NCBI GenBank assembly: GCA_903832325.1 | Contig: CAILBC010000036.1 | Span: 124,001 to 188,000, forward strand | Length of the DNA stretch: 64,000 nucleotides | Reading direction: 5' to 3' | Source: an uncultured Sphingomonadales bacterium | Lineage (GTDB): Bacteria; Pseudomonadota; Alphaproteobacteria; Sphingomonadales; Sphingomonadaceae | Shown: positions 7,374 through 16,229 of the stretch, piece by piece | How the letters are laid out: each line of letters opens with the position of its first letter | Numbering within the stretch: position 1 is the stretch's first letter | Notes under the pieces: model-generated | Seen by the model: only the letters and a program-made list of their open reading frames with translations | Databases searched by the model: none | Told to the model about the DNA's origin: nothing | Made by a program: the position numbers and the translations under genes

Positions 7374-9919
7374 GGCAGCACCTCGCCGGGGCGCTCGGCT
7401 TTGCCGGGAAAGGCGACCATCTCGATCGCTTCGGCCATCGTGCGACCTTCGGCGACTGCCGCTTCGATCTTGGCGAATGTTGCGGGGCTCGACGAATAGA
7501 GCGTCCCGGAAAACGGATCGAGCACCAGACGGCACACGCATTGCGTATCGGGTCCGCGGATCAATAGGTCCGAATAGTCGGTGCCATGCCGCTTCAACGA
7601 GCGGAGCAGGGCGTCGGTGTAATTGTCCATCTCGAAGCGGTCCGACTTGCGGAAATCCGCGATCGTCTCGGGCTTCTGTTGGAGCACCAACATCCAGTCG
7701 GAGTTTTCAAGCGCAGCCTTCGAGCCACCCGACTTGTAGAAATCGTTGATCGACTGGGTGGCGGTAATGAGCGAGGCGCCATATTTGCGGCAGGTGCGCG
7801 AATAGGTCTCGACAAAGTCGGCCATCGCGCCACCCTTCAACATCGACCAGGCTTCATCGATGATCAGCGCCTTGGGGATCTGCCGATCGAGCTTGCGCAT
7901 GGTCTGCGAGGCGACGAACATGATCGAGGTCAGCACCACACTGCGCAATTCCTCACGCGACGACAGGTCCGAAAGTTCGAACACGGTGAGATCGGCCGAG
8001 AGATCGAGATTGGTATCGCCGAGGAAAAACTGGCCGAACGTGCCGGCTTCCGAGAATGGGAGCATCGCGGTTGCCAGATCGTCGGCCATCGCGTGGCCCG
8101 CGCCGCGCAAGGCTTCCATAACGGCATCGATCGTCCCGTCACGGCCCTGGTCATTCCAAACCGCATTGACCGCGGCGTCGATCAGCCCACGCTCGGTATC
8201 GTTGAGCCGGTTCTCGAAGCGCGCCATCTGCGATACGATGGCCTTCAGCATTGCGAGGCAGTCGATCAGATAATCGGGATCGTCACCCGCCAGTGTTGGG
8301 TCGATCATACGAAACGGGTTGAGCGAAATTCCCGCCGCCTGCCGGAACTCGGTGAAGGTGCCACCCAAGGCCTTGGCCATGTGCTCGAACGAGCGGCCAT
8401 CGTCGATGACTATAACCCGCGCATGGACCCCGGCGAGACTGGCGGTTAGGTCTTGCAGCAGCACCGACTTGCCCGAACCGGACTTGCCGGCGATCGCGAC
8501 ATTGTGGTTGCCGGCGCCGTTCTGGAACGGCGACCAGAATTGCGGCTGTCCGCGTCGGCCGACGAACAGCAGGTGCGGGATTGCCCCGCCGTTGTACTCT
8601 CCCTGGAGGGGGCTGAGCGAAGCCACGTTGGCCGAGAGGACTGTCCGAAAGCGGCGCATGCGCTGCAAATCGGTAGACAGGCCATCGGCCAGTAGCAGCG
8701 GGAACGATGCGAGCAACCCGCCAAGTTGCAGATAAGTCTCGTCGATCAGATCCCACCCGGCGGCCTTGTAGATCGCCTTCAGGGTGCGCTCATTGAGATC
8801 GCCGCGGCCGAGCGGGGAAATGACCGTAACGCTGTAATAGATCTGGATCAGCTTTTGCCCGAGCCGCACCTGCTGCTGAACATGGGTCCATTCGGCCGAC
8901 TGGCTCTTGAGCGCGGGCACAAGCCGGGCCGCTTTGCCATCGGCCAGCGTGGTGGTGCGGGTGAACTTCCAGCTGGCTTTGGCCTCGGACATGTCGGTTG
9001 CCGGAATGATCCCGGCGATCGACTGGAGGACGGGGCAGGGCAGGCAGAGTTTGGGGTTGAACACATCACCGATGACTTTTTGCGTGTCCCAAGGCGCCCA
9101 GCGTTCAGGGAAATAGCGCACCGACATTGTGCGCACGTCGAAGGCGTGCGGGGTGACTTCGACGAGGTCCGGCGCACCATCGATCACTTTGCCGGACGGG
9201 CGCAGCGATGGCGCTTCGAGGATTAGCCGGTCCTTCTCGACCCGCGTCACCAGATCGCGGCGCAGGCACTGCTCGTTGATCGGATCGAACGGGCTATACT
9301 CCGGCGCATCGTCGCCGGCGCCTGTCGATGGGCACAGGACATCGTCGATAAAACGAATGAGGTCGGTCGGCCCCAGCACGCGCGTTGGCACATTGATCGA
9401 ATCGAAGGCGGCTACGATCCCGTCGCGCACCGACAACAGTTGTTCATTCGAAATCGGGCCGCCTTCGGTCACGCCAACGGCGAAGAGCACGCGGAATTGG
9501 CGCAAGTGGAACGGGCCGTCGCCTGCCAGCGATGTCCAGGCGCCATGCGTCAGAAGATCGAGCCGATAGCGCGCGAGCTTGTCGAACACGGCGCCAGCGC
9601 GCACACGCGGCAGGGCCCATTCCTGCAATTTCTCGACGACCCGTGGGCTGGCATAATTGATGATCTGGAACTGGCAGCCGGGCAGCAGCACATCAGCAAA
9701 CAGCGTGCCAAGGATATCGCTAATGCGTTCGTCGGCGCCAATCAGCGGGGCCAGTTCAAGCACGAAACCCTTCGAGCGAGTCAGGTGGAAAAGCTGCTCG
9801 GCAGGGCTGAAGGCGCGATAACCGAGATAAGCCGCGAGCATTGGCACGGACTGTGCGTCGGGGCGGTTCTCGGGTGCAGCGGTGTCACCGGTGACGAGTT
9901 CAACGAGGCGGGCGAGCAT
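7370..9919 (-). CDS. traC: TraC, type IV secretion ATPase
   Basis: An 849-residue ATPase with the length and architecture of F-type TraC. The N-terminal TraC_F_IV domain includes VPMLAAYLGYR and a middle region with PLLLADGL. The C-terminal ATPase has Walker A GKSGSGKSVLLQD (about residue 476), Walker B ALIIDEAWSML (about 686) and the motif SLITATQSINDF. TraC energises pilus assembly at the cytoplasmic face of the inner membrane and is the VirB4 equivalent. It follows traV by 6 bp and overlaps the small membrane protein gene. Confidence 0.95.
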   Translation of the reverse strand: MLARLVELVTGDTAAPENRPDAQSVPMLAAYLGYRAFSPAEQLFHLTRSKGFVLELAPLIGADERISDILGTLFADVLLPGCQFQIINYASPRVVEKLQEWALPRVRAGAVFDKLARYRLDLLTHGAWTSLAGDGPFHLRQFRVLFAVGVTEGGPISNEQLLSVRDGIVAAFDSINVPTRVLGPTDLIRFIDDVLCPSTGAGDDAPEYSPFDPINEQCLRRDLVTRVEKDRLILEAPSLRPSGKVIDGAPDLVEVTPHAFDVRTMSVRYFPERWAPWDTQKVIGDVFNPKLCLPCPVLQSIAGIIPATDMSEAKASWKFTRTTTLADGKAARLVPALKSQSAEWTHVQQQVRLGQKLIQIYYSVTVISPLGRGDLNERTLKAIYKAAGWDLIDETYLQLGGLLASFPLLLADGLSTDLQRMRRFRTVLSANVASLSPLQGEYNGGAIPHLLFVGRRGQPQFWSPFQNGAGNHNVAIAGKSGSGKSVLLQDLTASLAGVHARVIVIDDGRSFEHMAKALGGTFTEFRQAAGISLNPFRMIDPTLAGDDPDYLIDCLAMLKAIVSQMARFENRLNDTERGLIDAAVNAVWNDQGRDGTIDAVMEALRGAGHAMADDLATAMLPFSEAGTFGQFFLGDTNLDLSADLTVFELSDLSSREELRSVVLTSIMFVASQTMRKLDRQIPKALIIDEAWSMLKGGAMADFVETYSRTCRKYGASLITATQSINDFYKSGGSKAALENSDWMLVLQQKPETIADFRKSDRFEMDNYTDALLRSLKRHGTDYSDLLIRGPDTQCVCRLVLDPFSGTLYSSSPATFAKIEAAVAEGRTMAEAIEMVAFPGKAERPGEVLP

Positions 9920-9925
9920 GACGCG

Positions 9926-10615
9926 TTACTCGCCCTGCGGCGGGAAAGTGCCGCCGGTCGTTGCGGGGATCGTCGGGGTTGGAGCGACCGGTATAGCTTG
10001 TGCAGGCGACGGCGAAGTTTGCGCGCTTGCCTTGATCGGCGGCTTGGGCGCTTTGGCGAGGATGTCGCGGACTTGCGCCTGGATTGTACCGAGTGGTGTT
10101 GCGGCGTTGATCGCAGCAGGACGTGGTTCAGCTAGCACTTCGGATGATGGTGCCACTGCGGGAGCAGGGCTGACCAAGACGAGATCGGGCGCGGACTCGG
10201 CAATTGTCAGGAGATTGGAGCCCGCCGGATTGTCTGAGTGAAGCGTCGCGCCATCGGCCGCGACCAAACCCGACGCATCGACGTTCACATATGCGACTGT
10301 GCGCTTGTGCACATGTCCACTGGAATCGTGCCAGGCGGGATAGACCACCTTGAGCGCGCCGCGCGCCGGGTCAGTATCTGGACCTGCCGAGGCAGCGCGG
10401 GGCATGGCATCTTCTACCGATGGTGCGGCAGACGCATTTGCAACCGGATCAGTCTTGTTGGTGTCGATCGCATGAAGCGCACCATCATCGATCACGGTCG
10501 AGGGCGCGCACGTGCCATGCGGGGCCGCGCAAGAGAAGCCGCCTTTGACGTTTGACTGGACCATCGAGCAGCCCGTCAGGCCGAGCGCGAGGAGCGGCAG
10601 GAAGAAATGTCGCAT
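9926..10615 (-). CDS. traV: TraV, outer-membrane lipoprotein of the transfer channel
   Basis: A 229-residue lipoprotein with the lipobox LTGC near residue 16 and the TraV start motif NVKGGFSCAAPHGTCAPS, where two cysteines are typical of the family. A Pro/Ala-rich C-terminus replaces the ordered region of shorter members. TraV is the VirB7-like anchor that links TraK (secretin-like, VirB9) with TraB (VirB10). It begins 3 bp after the dsbC stop and ends just upstream of traC. Confidence 0.88.
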   Translation of the reverse strand: MRHFFLPLLALGLTGCSMVQSNVKGGFSCAAPHGTCAPSTVIDDGALHAIDTNKTDPVANASAAPSVEDAMPRAASAGPDTDPARGALKVVYPAWHDSSGHVHKRTVAYVNVDASGLVAADGATLHSDNPAGSNLLTIAESAPDLVLVSPAPAVAPSSEVLAEPRPAAINAATPLGTIQAQVRDILAKAPKPPIKASAQTSPSPAQAIPVAPTPTIPATTGGTFPPQGE

Positions 10616-10618
10616 GGC

Positions 10619-11440
10619 TCAGTTGCCTCCCTTGAGCCAGGCTTCGAGGAATTCGCGGGGGCGATAGCCAAGCACGACCGCACCATCGTCGCGCACCATG
10701 ACCGGCGTGCCGGAAAACCCGTGGGCGCGCGCAAAGGCCTCGTTGGCATCGAGTCCGCTGGTGTCGCAGGTGCCTTTGGGGATGGTCTCGCCGGCATAAG
10801 CCATGTCGATGGCACCCGCATGGCCGGGTGCGCAGAGCACGGCTTCAGAGATTGCGCGCGTTCCCAGAATAGAAATCGGCCGCTCGGTGACCCGCGCATC
10901 CATCGCTTTCAGATCCTGATGGAGCTGGCGACAGTAGCCACAGTGGAAGTCACTGAAGACGGTTACGTGAGGGCCTTTACCGCCCCATTCGATCGCGCCA
11001 TTGGCTGGCAGATCGGCAAGCGACACCTTCTGTGCCACATTGCCTGCCGCTGGGGCGGCGTCCGCTTTGCGCACCGAGCCATCGTTGCCAGCATGGGTTG
11101 CCGTTGGGGCCGGCACCATGCTGTCAGGATTGATCGCAAGCAGTTTTGCCGCCGTCAGATCCTGGTGTGTCTTTAGGTCATAGACATGGCCGACGACCAG
11201 GAAGCGCGCCTTGGGATCGGTGTAGAACAGCGTTGATCCAGCCTGGACTTCGCACAAGCCAGACAGCACGCCGCAATCGACGTGGGTCACCTTTGTGCGC
11301 GGCAAGCGCGCAGCAAGTGCCTTGGTCACAGACTGTTTGGATACCGCATCACGATGGGCCGGCTCGGCCACGGCAGTTTCGATATGTGCGGCGGGCAGGC
11401 ACGCGGTGCAGGCCATGAGCAAGGAGAGGGAATGTCGCAT
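10619..11440 (-). CDS. dsbC: DsbC-like disulfide isomerase of the transfer cluster
   Basis: About 273 residues from the ATG at 11440; the track version starts inside traB. It contains a signal peptide, an N-terminal DsbC dimerisation-like region (LPRTKVTHVDCGVLSGLCEV), a low-complexity linker and a thioredoxin domain with the active site FHCGYCRQLH plus the cis-Pro region SGTPVMV. It is probably needed to fold the cysteine-rich TraN, TraU and TraV proteins encoded in the same cluster. Many F-type ICEs carry dsbC at this place between traB and traV. Confidence 0.9.
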   Translation of the reverse strand: MRHSLSLLMACTACLPAAHIETAVAEPAHRDAVSKQSVTKALAARLPRTKVTHVDCGVLSGLCEVQAGSTLFYTDPKARFLVVGHVYDLKTHQDLTAAKLLAINPDSMVPAPTATHAGNDGSVRKADAAPAAGNVAQKVSLADLPANGAIEWGGKGPHVTVFSDFHCGYCRQLHQDLKAMDARVTERPISILGTRAISEAVLCAPGHAGAIDMAYAGETIPKGTCDTSGLDANEAFARAHGFSGTPVMVRDDGAVVLGYRPREFLEAWLKGGN

Positions 11441-11453
11441 GAGGATTCTTCCT

Positions 11454-12785
11454 TCAGTTGCGGATGAAGACGCCGTCGAGGAACACCACCTCGACATCGA
11501 GGCCGGTCGGCATCTCGACGACAGGCTGGTACTGCTCGGCGCGCTCGATCAGGTATTTGGAGACGGTGTCGGCTGACTGGGCTACACCCTGGCCAAGCCC
11601 GCCTTGAACGATCGACGACGGCGACAATGTGGTGGGCTGGCCGCTGGTATTGATCGAGGGTGCCGTCAGGAACGCCTGCGAGTTCGTGGAAAAACCGCGC
11701 CCGAAGCCGCCCAGAACGCCCGCAAGGAAGGCCTGGCCGACCAGATTGCCCGAACGGTTGACCACGCGCCCGCGCACGCCGGTCTTACCGCCGAACGCGA
11801 TGAAACCTTTGACATCGCTCACTGCGACGCGCCCGCCCGGTTGTGGGCAAGTCATGCGCTGCAATTTGACGTACACTTTTTCGGACGAGAGATCGGCCAT
11901 CGCCGCGCCGTTGACCATGCACCCGCTGAGGTTGGTCTTCAGCAATTTGCCAGCCACATAGACCGAGCGCGCGGGGCCGGTAATGCGCAACACCACAGGC
12001 AGAGGATCGGTCTGGCTCTTGGTGTTGGTTGTCGCATCGACCCCGACCACCACGCGCGCCGTCGCGATCGAGTTGGGCGGCAGGTAGTTTTCGCTGTCTG
12101 TGAACTGGGTGGTCTTGGTCGGGACAATGCGCGCAGCAGTGCCGGTGGCGTCGCTGTTGAACGCCATCAGCTTCACTTCGCTGGAGCGTGGTGCCGCGAC
12201 AGGTGGTGTTCCGGCCGCGCTGCTGGCGCCAGGCGTCGGCGCGGTGCCAGCACGCTGATAGGTGGCAGGCGCACCAGGTCCATACATCGCGGTTGGCCCG
12301 GCGGTTGCGCGCTGAACTTGCGTCGACAGCGCCGACACCTGGCTGCGCAGCTGCTCATTCTCGGTCTGGTAAGCCGACAGCACTTTTGACCCATCGGTCT
12401 TGAGTGCCTGATTCTGACCCTGCAAGGCATCGATCTGCTTTTGCAGCTGGTCCATCCGCCCGCTGTCGCCTTGCAGCGTCTTGATCGCGGTTCCTTGGGT
12501 GGTCAGCTGGTTCTCGGACAGCGCCATCCATTCCTTGTCGGCCATCGAGCGGTTGACCATGTCATCCGTCGAAATCCGCACCGTCGCAGGATCGCTTGCC
12601 TTCGCCTCGGGTGAGGTAGCGGGAGTGCCCGAGCCGATGATCCACCAGCCACCCCCTGCCAGCAGCAGGGCGCCGATCGCGTAAAGCGCGATATGCTGGC
12701 GTCGCCGAACGGCTGCGTTGTGGGCGAGATCTCCGCCTGCAGTTGCAGCGGCGGTCGGCGAGGCGGCCGTATCCTGCGCGCTCAC
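11454..12785 (-). CDS. traB: TraB, VirB10-like core-complex protein
   Basis: A 443-residue protein with a GTG start that overlaps the traK stop (GTGA). It has one N-terminal transmembrane helix (IALYAIGALLLAGGGWWII), a coiled-coil segment (about residues 75-145, rich in Gln/Leu), a Pro/Ala-rich linker and the C-terminal TrbI/VirB10-type barrel with LPPNSIATARVVVGVDA, LSGCMVNGAAMADLSSEKVYVKL and VKGFIAFGGKTGVRG. TraB spans the periplasm and links both membranes, forming the core complex with TraK and TraV. Confidence 0.94.
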   Translation of the reverse strand: MSAQDTAASPTAAATAGGDLAHNAAVRRRQHIALYAIGALLLAGGGWWIIGSGTPATSPEAKASDPATVRISTDDMVNRSMADKEWMALSENQLTTQGTAIKTLQGDSGRMDQLQKQIDALQGQNQALKTDGSKVLSAYQTENEQLRSQVSALSTQVQRATAGPTAMYGPGAPATYQRAGTAPTPGASSAAGTPPVAAPRSSEVKLMAFNSDATGTAARIVPTKTTQFTDSENYLPPNSIATARVVVGVDATTNTKSQTDPLPVVLRITGPARSVYVAGKLLKTNLSGCMVNGAAMADLSSEKVYVKLQRMTCPQPGGRVAVSDVKGFIAFGGKTGVRGRVVNRSGNLVGQAFLAGVLGGFGRGFSTNSQAFLTAPSINTSGQPTTLSPSSIVQGGLGQGVAQSADTVSKYLIERAEQYQPVVEMPTGLDVEVVFLDGVFIRN

Positions 12786-13570
12786 GGCCGATCCCCTTGC
12801 ACCTTGCGCGCGATCACAACGAACGCAGTGGTGGCTTCGCCGGGCTTGAGTTTGGGATTGGTCACGCTGATGGCGACGGCATCGGGCGGCCCGATATCAT
12901 CCTCGCGCAGAGCAAGCGGCTTGGTGCTGGTGTTGGTCAGCTTGAGAAGCGATGCGGTCAGCCGCGCGCCTTGATAGTGGCCGATGCGTTGGACGGTGAC
13001 GTCGCCTGTTGCGACCGGGGCGAGGGGGCGCCAGTCGATGTCGTATCCTGCCACCGAGCGCTGCGCATAGAGTGCGGCAATCAGCCGGGTTGCCTCGTCC
13101 TGTGGCGACAAATCTGCAGGAAGTTCCTCACCGACGGCGTGTGGCGCGGCCATATCGGCGTTGGCGACGAATACCTGTTTTGCGTCAGTGCCGCCAACCG
13201 CGCAAAGGAACTTGTAGACATAGCCCTTGCGGGTGGTCGCAAAGAACGAGATCGCCGGCTTCGAGAACCCCTGGCCGACCGAGATATAGATATCTCCCCG
13301 GAGCGGTTCGTTGACGACATCGAAGTCCTCAGCAGGATTGGCGGCCTGCACTTTGGAGATCGACGCGAATTGGTCGTTCGCCAGCGTGATCCGGGTCAGA
13401 TCTTTGAGCGAGGCTTCGCAGCGGACCGTGCCGTTGTCGGACGCCAACAAGTTCTGGTCGGCGAACGCAGGGTTGGCGAGGCCAAGCAGCCCAACGCTGA
13501 ACAGCGCGGTGTGCGCCGACAATTTCAAGGAAGCCATCAGACAACGATCCTGTGGGGGAAGGGCTTTCAT
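12782..13570 (-). CDS. traK: TraK, secretin-like (VirB9-like) core-complex protein
   Basis: About 262 residues from the ATG at 13570, which overlaps the traE stop; a second ATG at 13537 directly before the hydrophobic leader is also possible. It has a signal peptide (cleavage near PAFA-DQ), then a beta-rich TraK domain with DNGTVRCEASLKDLTRITLAND, GDIYISVG and TRKGYVYKFLCAV, and a C-terminal IgG-like segment with VTNPKLKPGEATTAFVV. TraK sits in the outer-membrane complex with TraV and TraB. Confidence 0.9.
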   Translation of the reverse strand: MKALPPQDRCLMASLKLSAHTALFSVGLLGLANPAFADQNLLASDNGTVRCEASLKDLTRITLANDQFASISKVQAANPAEDFDVVNEPLRGDIYISVGQGFSKPAISFFATTRKGYVYKFLCAVGGTDAKQVFVANADMAAPHAVGEELPADLSPQDEATRLIAALYAQRSVAGYDIDWRPLAPVATGDVTVQRIGHYQGARLTASLLKLTNTSTKPLALREDDIGPPDAVAISVTNPKLKPGEATTAFVVIARKVQGDRP

Positions 13571-14142
13571 TGCGTCGCTCCAGGCGCCGTGGCGTCGTGC
13601 GTCACCATCCCGAAACCAGCGAGTTTCAGCGACACGCCGTTGTAGCGCCACCGAAAGCGGAAGGTCCGGTGCTCGCTCGTCACATCCTTTGAGGCGACGA
13701 CGGTGTGCAGCGTGCCACCAACTTCGCTGGTCAGCTTGCCCGGATCGACGGTCATCATGTCGGGCGTGAAAAATTGCGAAATCTGCGAGCCTTGCTGCTC
13801 GGTGACGATCTTCATCAGGCCTTTCTTGACCTCGCCGCGATCCCGCTCGTCGGTCAATTCAAGGATGGTGGTCATCCACCAGGTCAGCGTCTCGGGCGAC
13901 CGGTTGAGCGTAAGCGCCGCCACATCGCGGGTGACCATCTCGAGGTATTCCCGCGAAACCGACGAACTCGAGAGCGTCATCGGCGAACGCAGTGTCGGCA
14001 CCAGCACGACTTCGCGGTCTTTGCTCTGTGCGGCGGCGAAAGTCAGGGCAAGCCCGATCGCAAGCACCAACACTACACCTGCCAGCACATTGCGCTGGCG
14101 CAGCACACGCTGTGAGCGGTCATGGGCGAGATCGATGTCCAT
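13567..14142 (-). CDS. traE: TraE, VirB5/VirB8-like inner-membrane channel protein
   Basis: A 191-residue protein with a cytoplasmic N-terminus, one transmembrane helix (residues about 20-40) and the TraE domain: VVLVPTLRSP, SREYLEMVTRDVAALTLNRSPE, SQISQFFTPD and TFRFRWRYNG. Length and motifs match the TraE family (about 190), which is structurally like VirB8. It follows traL with a 6-bp gap and overlaps traK by ATGA. Confidence 0.93.
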   Translation of the reverse strand: MDIDLAHDRSQRVLRQRNVLAGVVLVLAIGLALTFAAAQSKDREVVLVPTLRSPMTLSSSSVSREYLEMVTRDVAALTLNRSPETLTWWMTTILELTDERDRGEVKKGLMKIVTEQQGSQISQFFTPDMMTVDPGKLTSEVGGTLHTVVASKDVTSEHRTFRFRWRYNGVSLKLAGFGMVTHDATAPGATQ

Positions 14143-14148
14143 GCGCGA

Positions 14149-14433
14149 TCAGCCCGCCAGGACACGAAGATGTGACGGCGGAAAGCTCTTCAGCGCGAAG
14201 AACTCCCCCGGAAGATGCCAGTACCCAAAGTGAAGGAGCCAGGACATCGACCGGCCAGCTCGAACTTTGCGATAACCGAACCAGGCCAGGGTTGAGAATA
14301 CGAGCCCAAGAACGATATGCCCGGCAACAATTCCCCAAAAAAAGGGGATGAGCATCACCAGGAATTCATCAAGCGTCCAGAACCCGATCAGCTCGGGATC
14401 ATCGAGGTGCTTGGGAATGGCATAACGTTCCAT
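14149..14433 (-). CDS. traL: TraL, inner-membrane pilus assembly protein
   Basis: A 94-residue VirB3-like protein with the TraL hallmark IPKHLDDPELIGFWTLDEF, followed by two hydrophobic segments and a C-terminal HFGYWHLPGEFF region. TraL is a small inner-membrane protein that works with the TraC ATPase in pilus assembly. It lies between the pilin gene and traE, the standard F-type order. Confidence 0.93.
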   Translation of the reverse strand: MERYAIPKHLDDPELIGFWTLDEFLVMLIPFFWGIVAGHIVLGLVFSTLAWFGYRKVRAGRSMSWLLHFGYWHLPGEFFALKSFPPSHLRVLAG

Positions 14434-14523
14434 CGCTGCCCGCCGTCACATGAGGTTGTTGGATGGAAGGATGGGCCGGTCCGGCATCGCCGGGGGGGAA
14501 AGCGGTGCCGGCCGGCCTTCTGT

Positions 14524-14880
14524 TCAGATCGTTGCGGTGACCATCGCGGTGACGATGGGCACGCCCGTACCGGCGGCAACGCCGGTGCCGACCGGCACGG
14601 CAACCTGGCCGAGCGAGAAGCGGCCCGAAGCCAGGCCGACCACACCACCGGCGAGGCTGAGCACGGTGATCACCTTGCCGCCCGAACCGGACAGGAAATT
14701 GGTGAACTGGGCGAGCGCGGTGTTGAAGGTGGTGTCGGTCCCGGCATAGGCGGCCGGCGCGATGATCGCGGCGGCAACAACCGCGGGGATCAGGTAGGCC
14801 AGCGGGCGCAAGTTTGGCCGCTGGCGCGCCAAGGTCAACACGCGGGAACGCGGCAAGGCAAGTGGAGATGCAAGTGACAT
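14524..14880 (-). CDS. traA: TraA-like (VirB2-type) pilin precursor
   Basis: About 118 residues from the ATG at 14880; the track start at 14940 lacks support. A long positively charged leader (about 45 residues) ends in an AYA-GTD signal-peptidase site. The mature part is small (about 70 residues), glycine- and valine-rich, with two hydrophobic helices (GKVITVLSLAGGVVGLASG and VAVPVGTGVAAGTGVPIVTAMV). That is the usual topology of TraA/VirB2/TrbC pilins. As first gene of the cluster it is in the expected position. The S26 peptidase in the same operon could be its maturation enzyme (inference). Confidence 0.82.
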   Translation of the reverse strand: MSLASPLALPRSRVLTLARQRPNLRPLAYLIPAVVAAAIIAPAAYAGTDTTFNTALAQFTNFLSGSGGKVITVLSLAGGVVGLASGRFSLGQVAVPVGTGVAAGTGVPIVTAMVTATI

Positions 14881-15100
14881 GGGGGGATGCCCTTCTTTTT
14901 GAGAGACGGCGCTAGTAATTGTGTTCAACGCCGGGACCAAAGCTTCCCCCGATTGACCCGCGCATCAACAAACGGCCGCTGGTTTGGCCTCGATCTTGGC
15001 AAAAATGCTGTTGCGCTGGCGCCGTAAGTACTGATTCGGCCCAGCTATGGGCGCGTCAGGCCCAGCGACGCGCATTTCCTGCACGCCGGGTTGTCATAAA

Positions 15101-15140
15101 GTGCGCAAAGGTGGGCAGTTTGTGCCCTTTTGTGTGCGCA
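15101..15140. promoter_or_regulatory. Inverted-repeat region between traA and the divergent regulator gene
   Basis: The 299-bp stretch 14,881-15,179 holds no gene and separates the leftward traA from a rightward ORF. Inside it, GGGCA-GTTTG-TGCCC (15113-15127) is flanked by two copies of TGCGCA (15102-15107 and 15135-15140), giving a nested, nearly symmetric arrangement. The position suggests an operator that controls the transfer operon and the regulator. This is inference from symmetry and location only. Confidence 0.4.
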
Positions 15141-15179
15141 ATGCGCCCATGCGTGTTAGAATTGCTTCACGGCACAACA

Positions 15180-15575
15180 ATGGTGATCGCGACGGTGGCG
15201 CACGAGACCCAGAGAGAGCCCCAGGCTACGCATCGGCTCCATATCAGCGAGGCAGCGTTCAGGTCGCTGGTGCTTGCAATCTATCATGTGTCCGTTCGCG
15301 AACGCGACATCTGTTCGCCGCGTCGACTTCTGACAGTCGTACTCAATGCGCCGGAAAACCCGATTTTTCAACTTGAAGGCACCCTGCTGAGCCGTCTGTG
15401 CGACAGCAATATTGTGGCGGGCAGATTGCAGATCAGTGTCCGGATCGATTCCGCCGTGAACGACCAGTTGCGCCTGTTTCGCGAGCATGCCGAACGCCGG
15501 CTCAGTCGGCCAGTCAGTGTCGCAGAGGCAGTTTATGCCTGCAGTTATGTCGCCAATTTGGAGCGATTGACCTGA
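15180..15575 (+). CDS. Hypothetical protein next to the transfer promoter
   Basis: About 131 residues if translation begins at the ATG at 15180; an in-frame ATG at 15141 is an alternative, and the track start at 14919 lies in the probable regulatory region. No clear ribosome-binding site decides the start. The protein is soluble, Arg/Leu-rich, with predicted helices (ISEAAFRSLVLAIYHVSV and NDQLRLFREHAERRL) and the end VAEAVYACSYVANLERLT. I recognise no family. Being divergent from traA and directly upstream of a helix-turn-helix gene, it may regulate transfer, but the sequence alone does not show it. Confidence 0.55.
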   Translation: MVIATVAHETQREPQATHRLHISEAAFRSLVLAIYHVSVRERDICSPRRLLTVVLNAPENPIFQLEGTLLSRLCDSNIVAGRLQISVRIDSAVNDQLRLFREHAERRLSRPVSVAEAVYACSYVANLERLT

Positions 15576-15665
15576 TTGCACTTTTGCCCGGTTGTTCTTG
15601 ACGCCAGCATCGCCAGCTTGGTGAATGGATTGCTAACCCAGGTGCGGAAGGGGCAAAGACGAAAG

Positions 15666-16199
15666 ATGGAAAAAGACGGGGAATTTACGAACCAAATCCA
15701 TACTAAAGTATGTGATCTCTCCGATGCAATAAAGCCCGCAGCGAAGATCGAAGACGCCTATCGCGCCCTGATAAACCATCATATTCAGCTACAAGCACGT
15801 CCCCGGGCCTGTCTTGCCAACGATATCGGCATCGACCGCCGGCGATTGGGGCGCATCCTCTCGGGCGAGAAGCCATTCCGTTTGGAAGAGCTCATTGCGT
15901 TGATCGCTGTCCTCGGCATCGATCCCCCGCGTGCCATGATCGCGATCGGGTTGCTCGACGACTGGCAACGGTATTCCGATGTCAATCTCGGTGTTGTCCT
16001 GCAATTGCTCCAGCCCGTGCTCGACAAGCTGGAGGCGCAATCCGAATTTTCGATCGAGCCATTGACCGAGCCCGCAGTGGCGCGCTTTTCGGACTGGCTG
16101 GCCGAAGCCATCATCGCCAACGAAGAGCAGATCCGCCTCCGACGTGACAGCTTCCACGACTTGCCCGAAGTGCGTCGGCCAGCGCGGCGATTGCCCTAA
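15666..16199 (+). CDS. Helix-turn-helix protein, probable transfer regulator
   Basis: About 177 residues from the ATG at 15666. The ORF track starts 30 codons earlier at a TTG with no support. Residues about 45-85 resemble an XRE/lambda-repressor-like helix-turn-helix: RACLANDIGIDRRRLGRILSGEKPFRLEELIALIAVLGI, read here in parts. The C-terminal half is helical, with no recognised domain. It follows the preceding ORF and converges on the lytic transglycosylase gene. A role in controlling conjugation genes is inferred from location. Confidence 0.65.
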   Translation: MEKDGEFTNQIHTKVCDLSDAIKPAAKIEDAYRALINHHIQLQARPRACLANDIGIDRRRLGRILSGEKPFRLEELIALIAVLGIDPPRAMIAIGLLDDWQRYSDVNLGVVLQLLQPVLDKLEAQSEFSIEPLTEPAVARFSDWLAEAIIANEEQIRLRRDSFHDLPEVRRPARRLP

Positions 16200-16229
16200 A
16201 GCGCATCGGGGCCGCGACCTCGAGCAACT

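Noticed and set aside
15156-15581. 141-codon leftward ORF over the hypothetical regulator
   Set aside because: Antisense frame with no start signal; the rightward frame has better composition and position.
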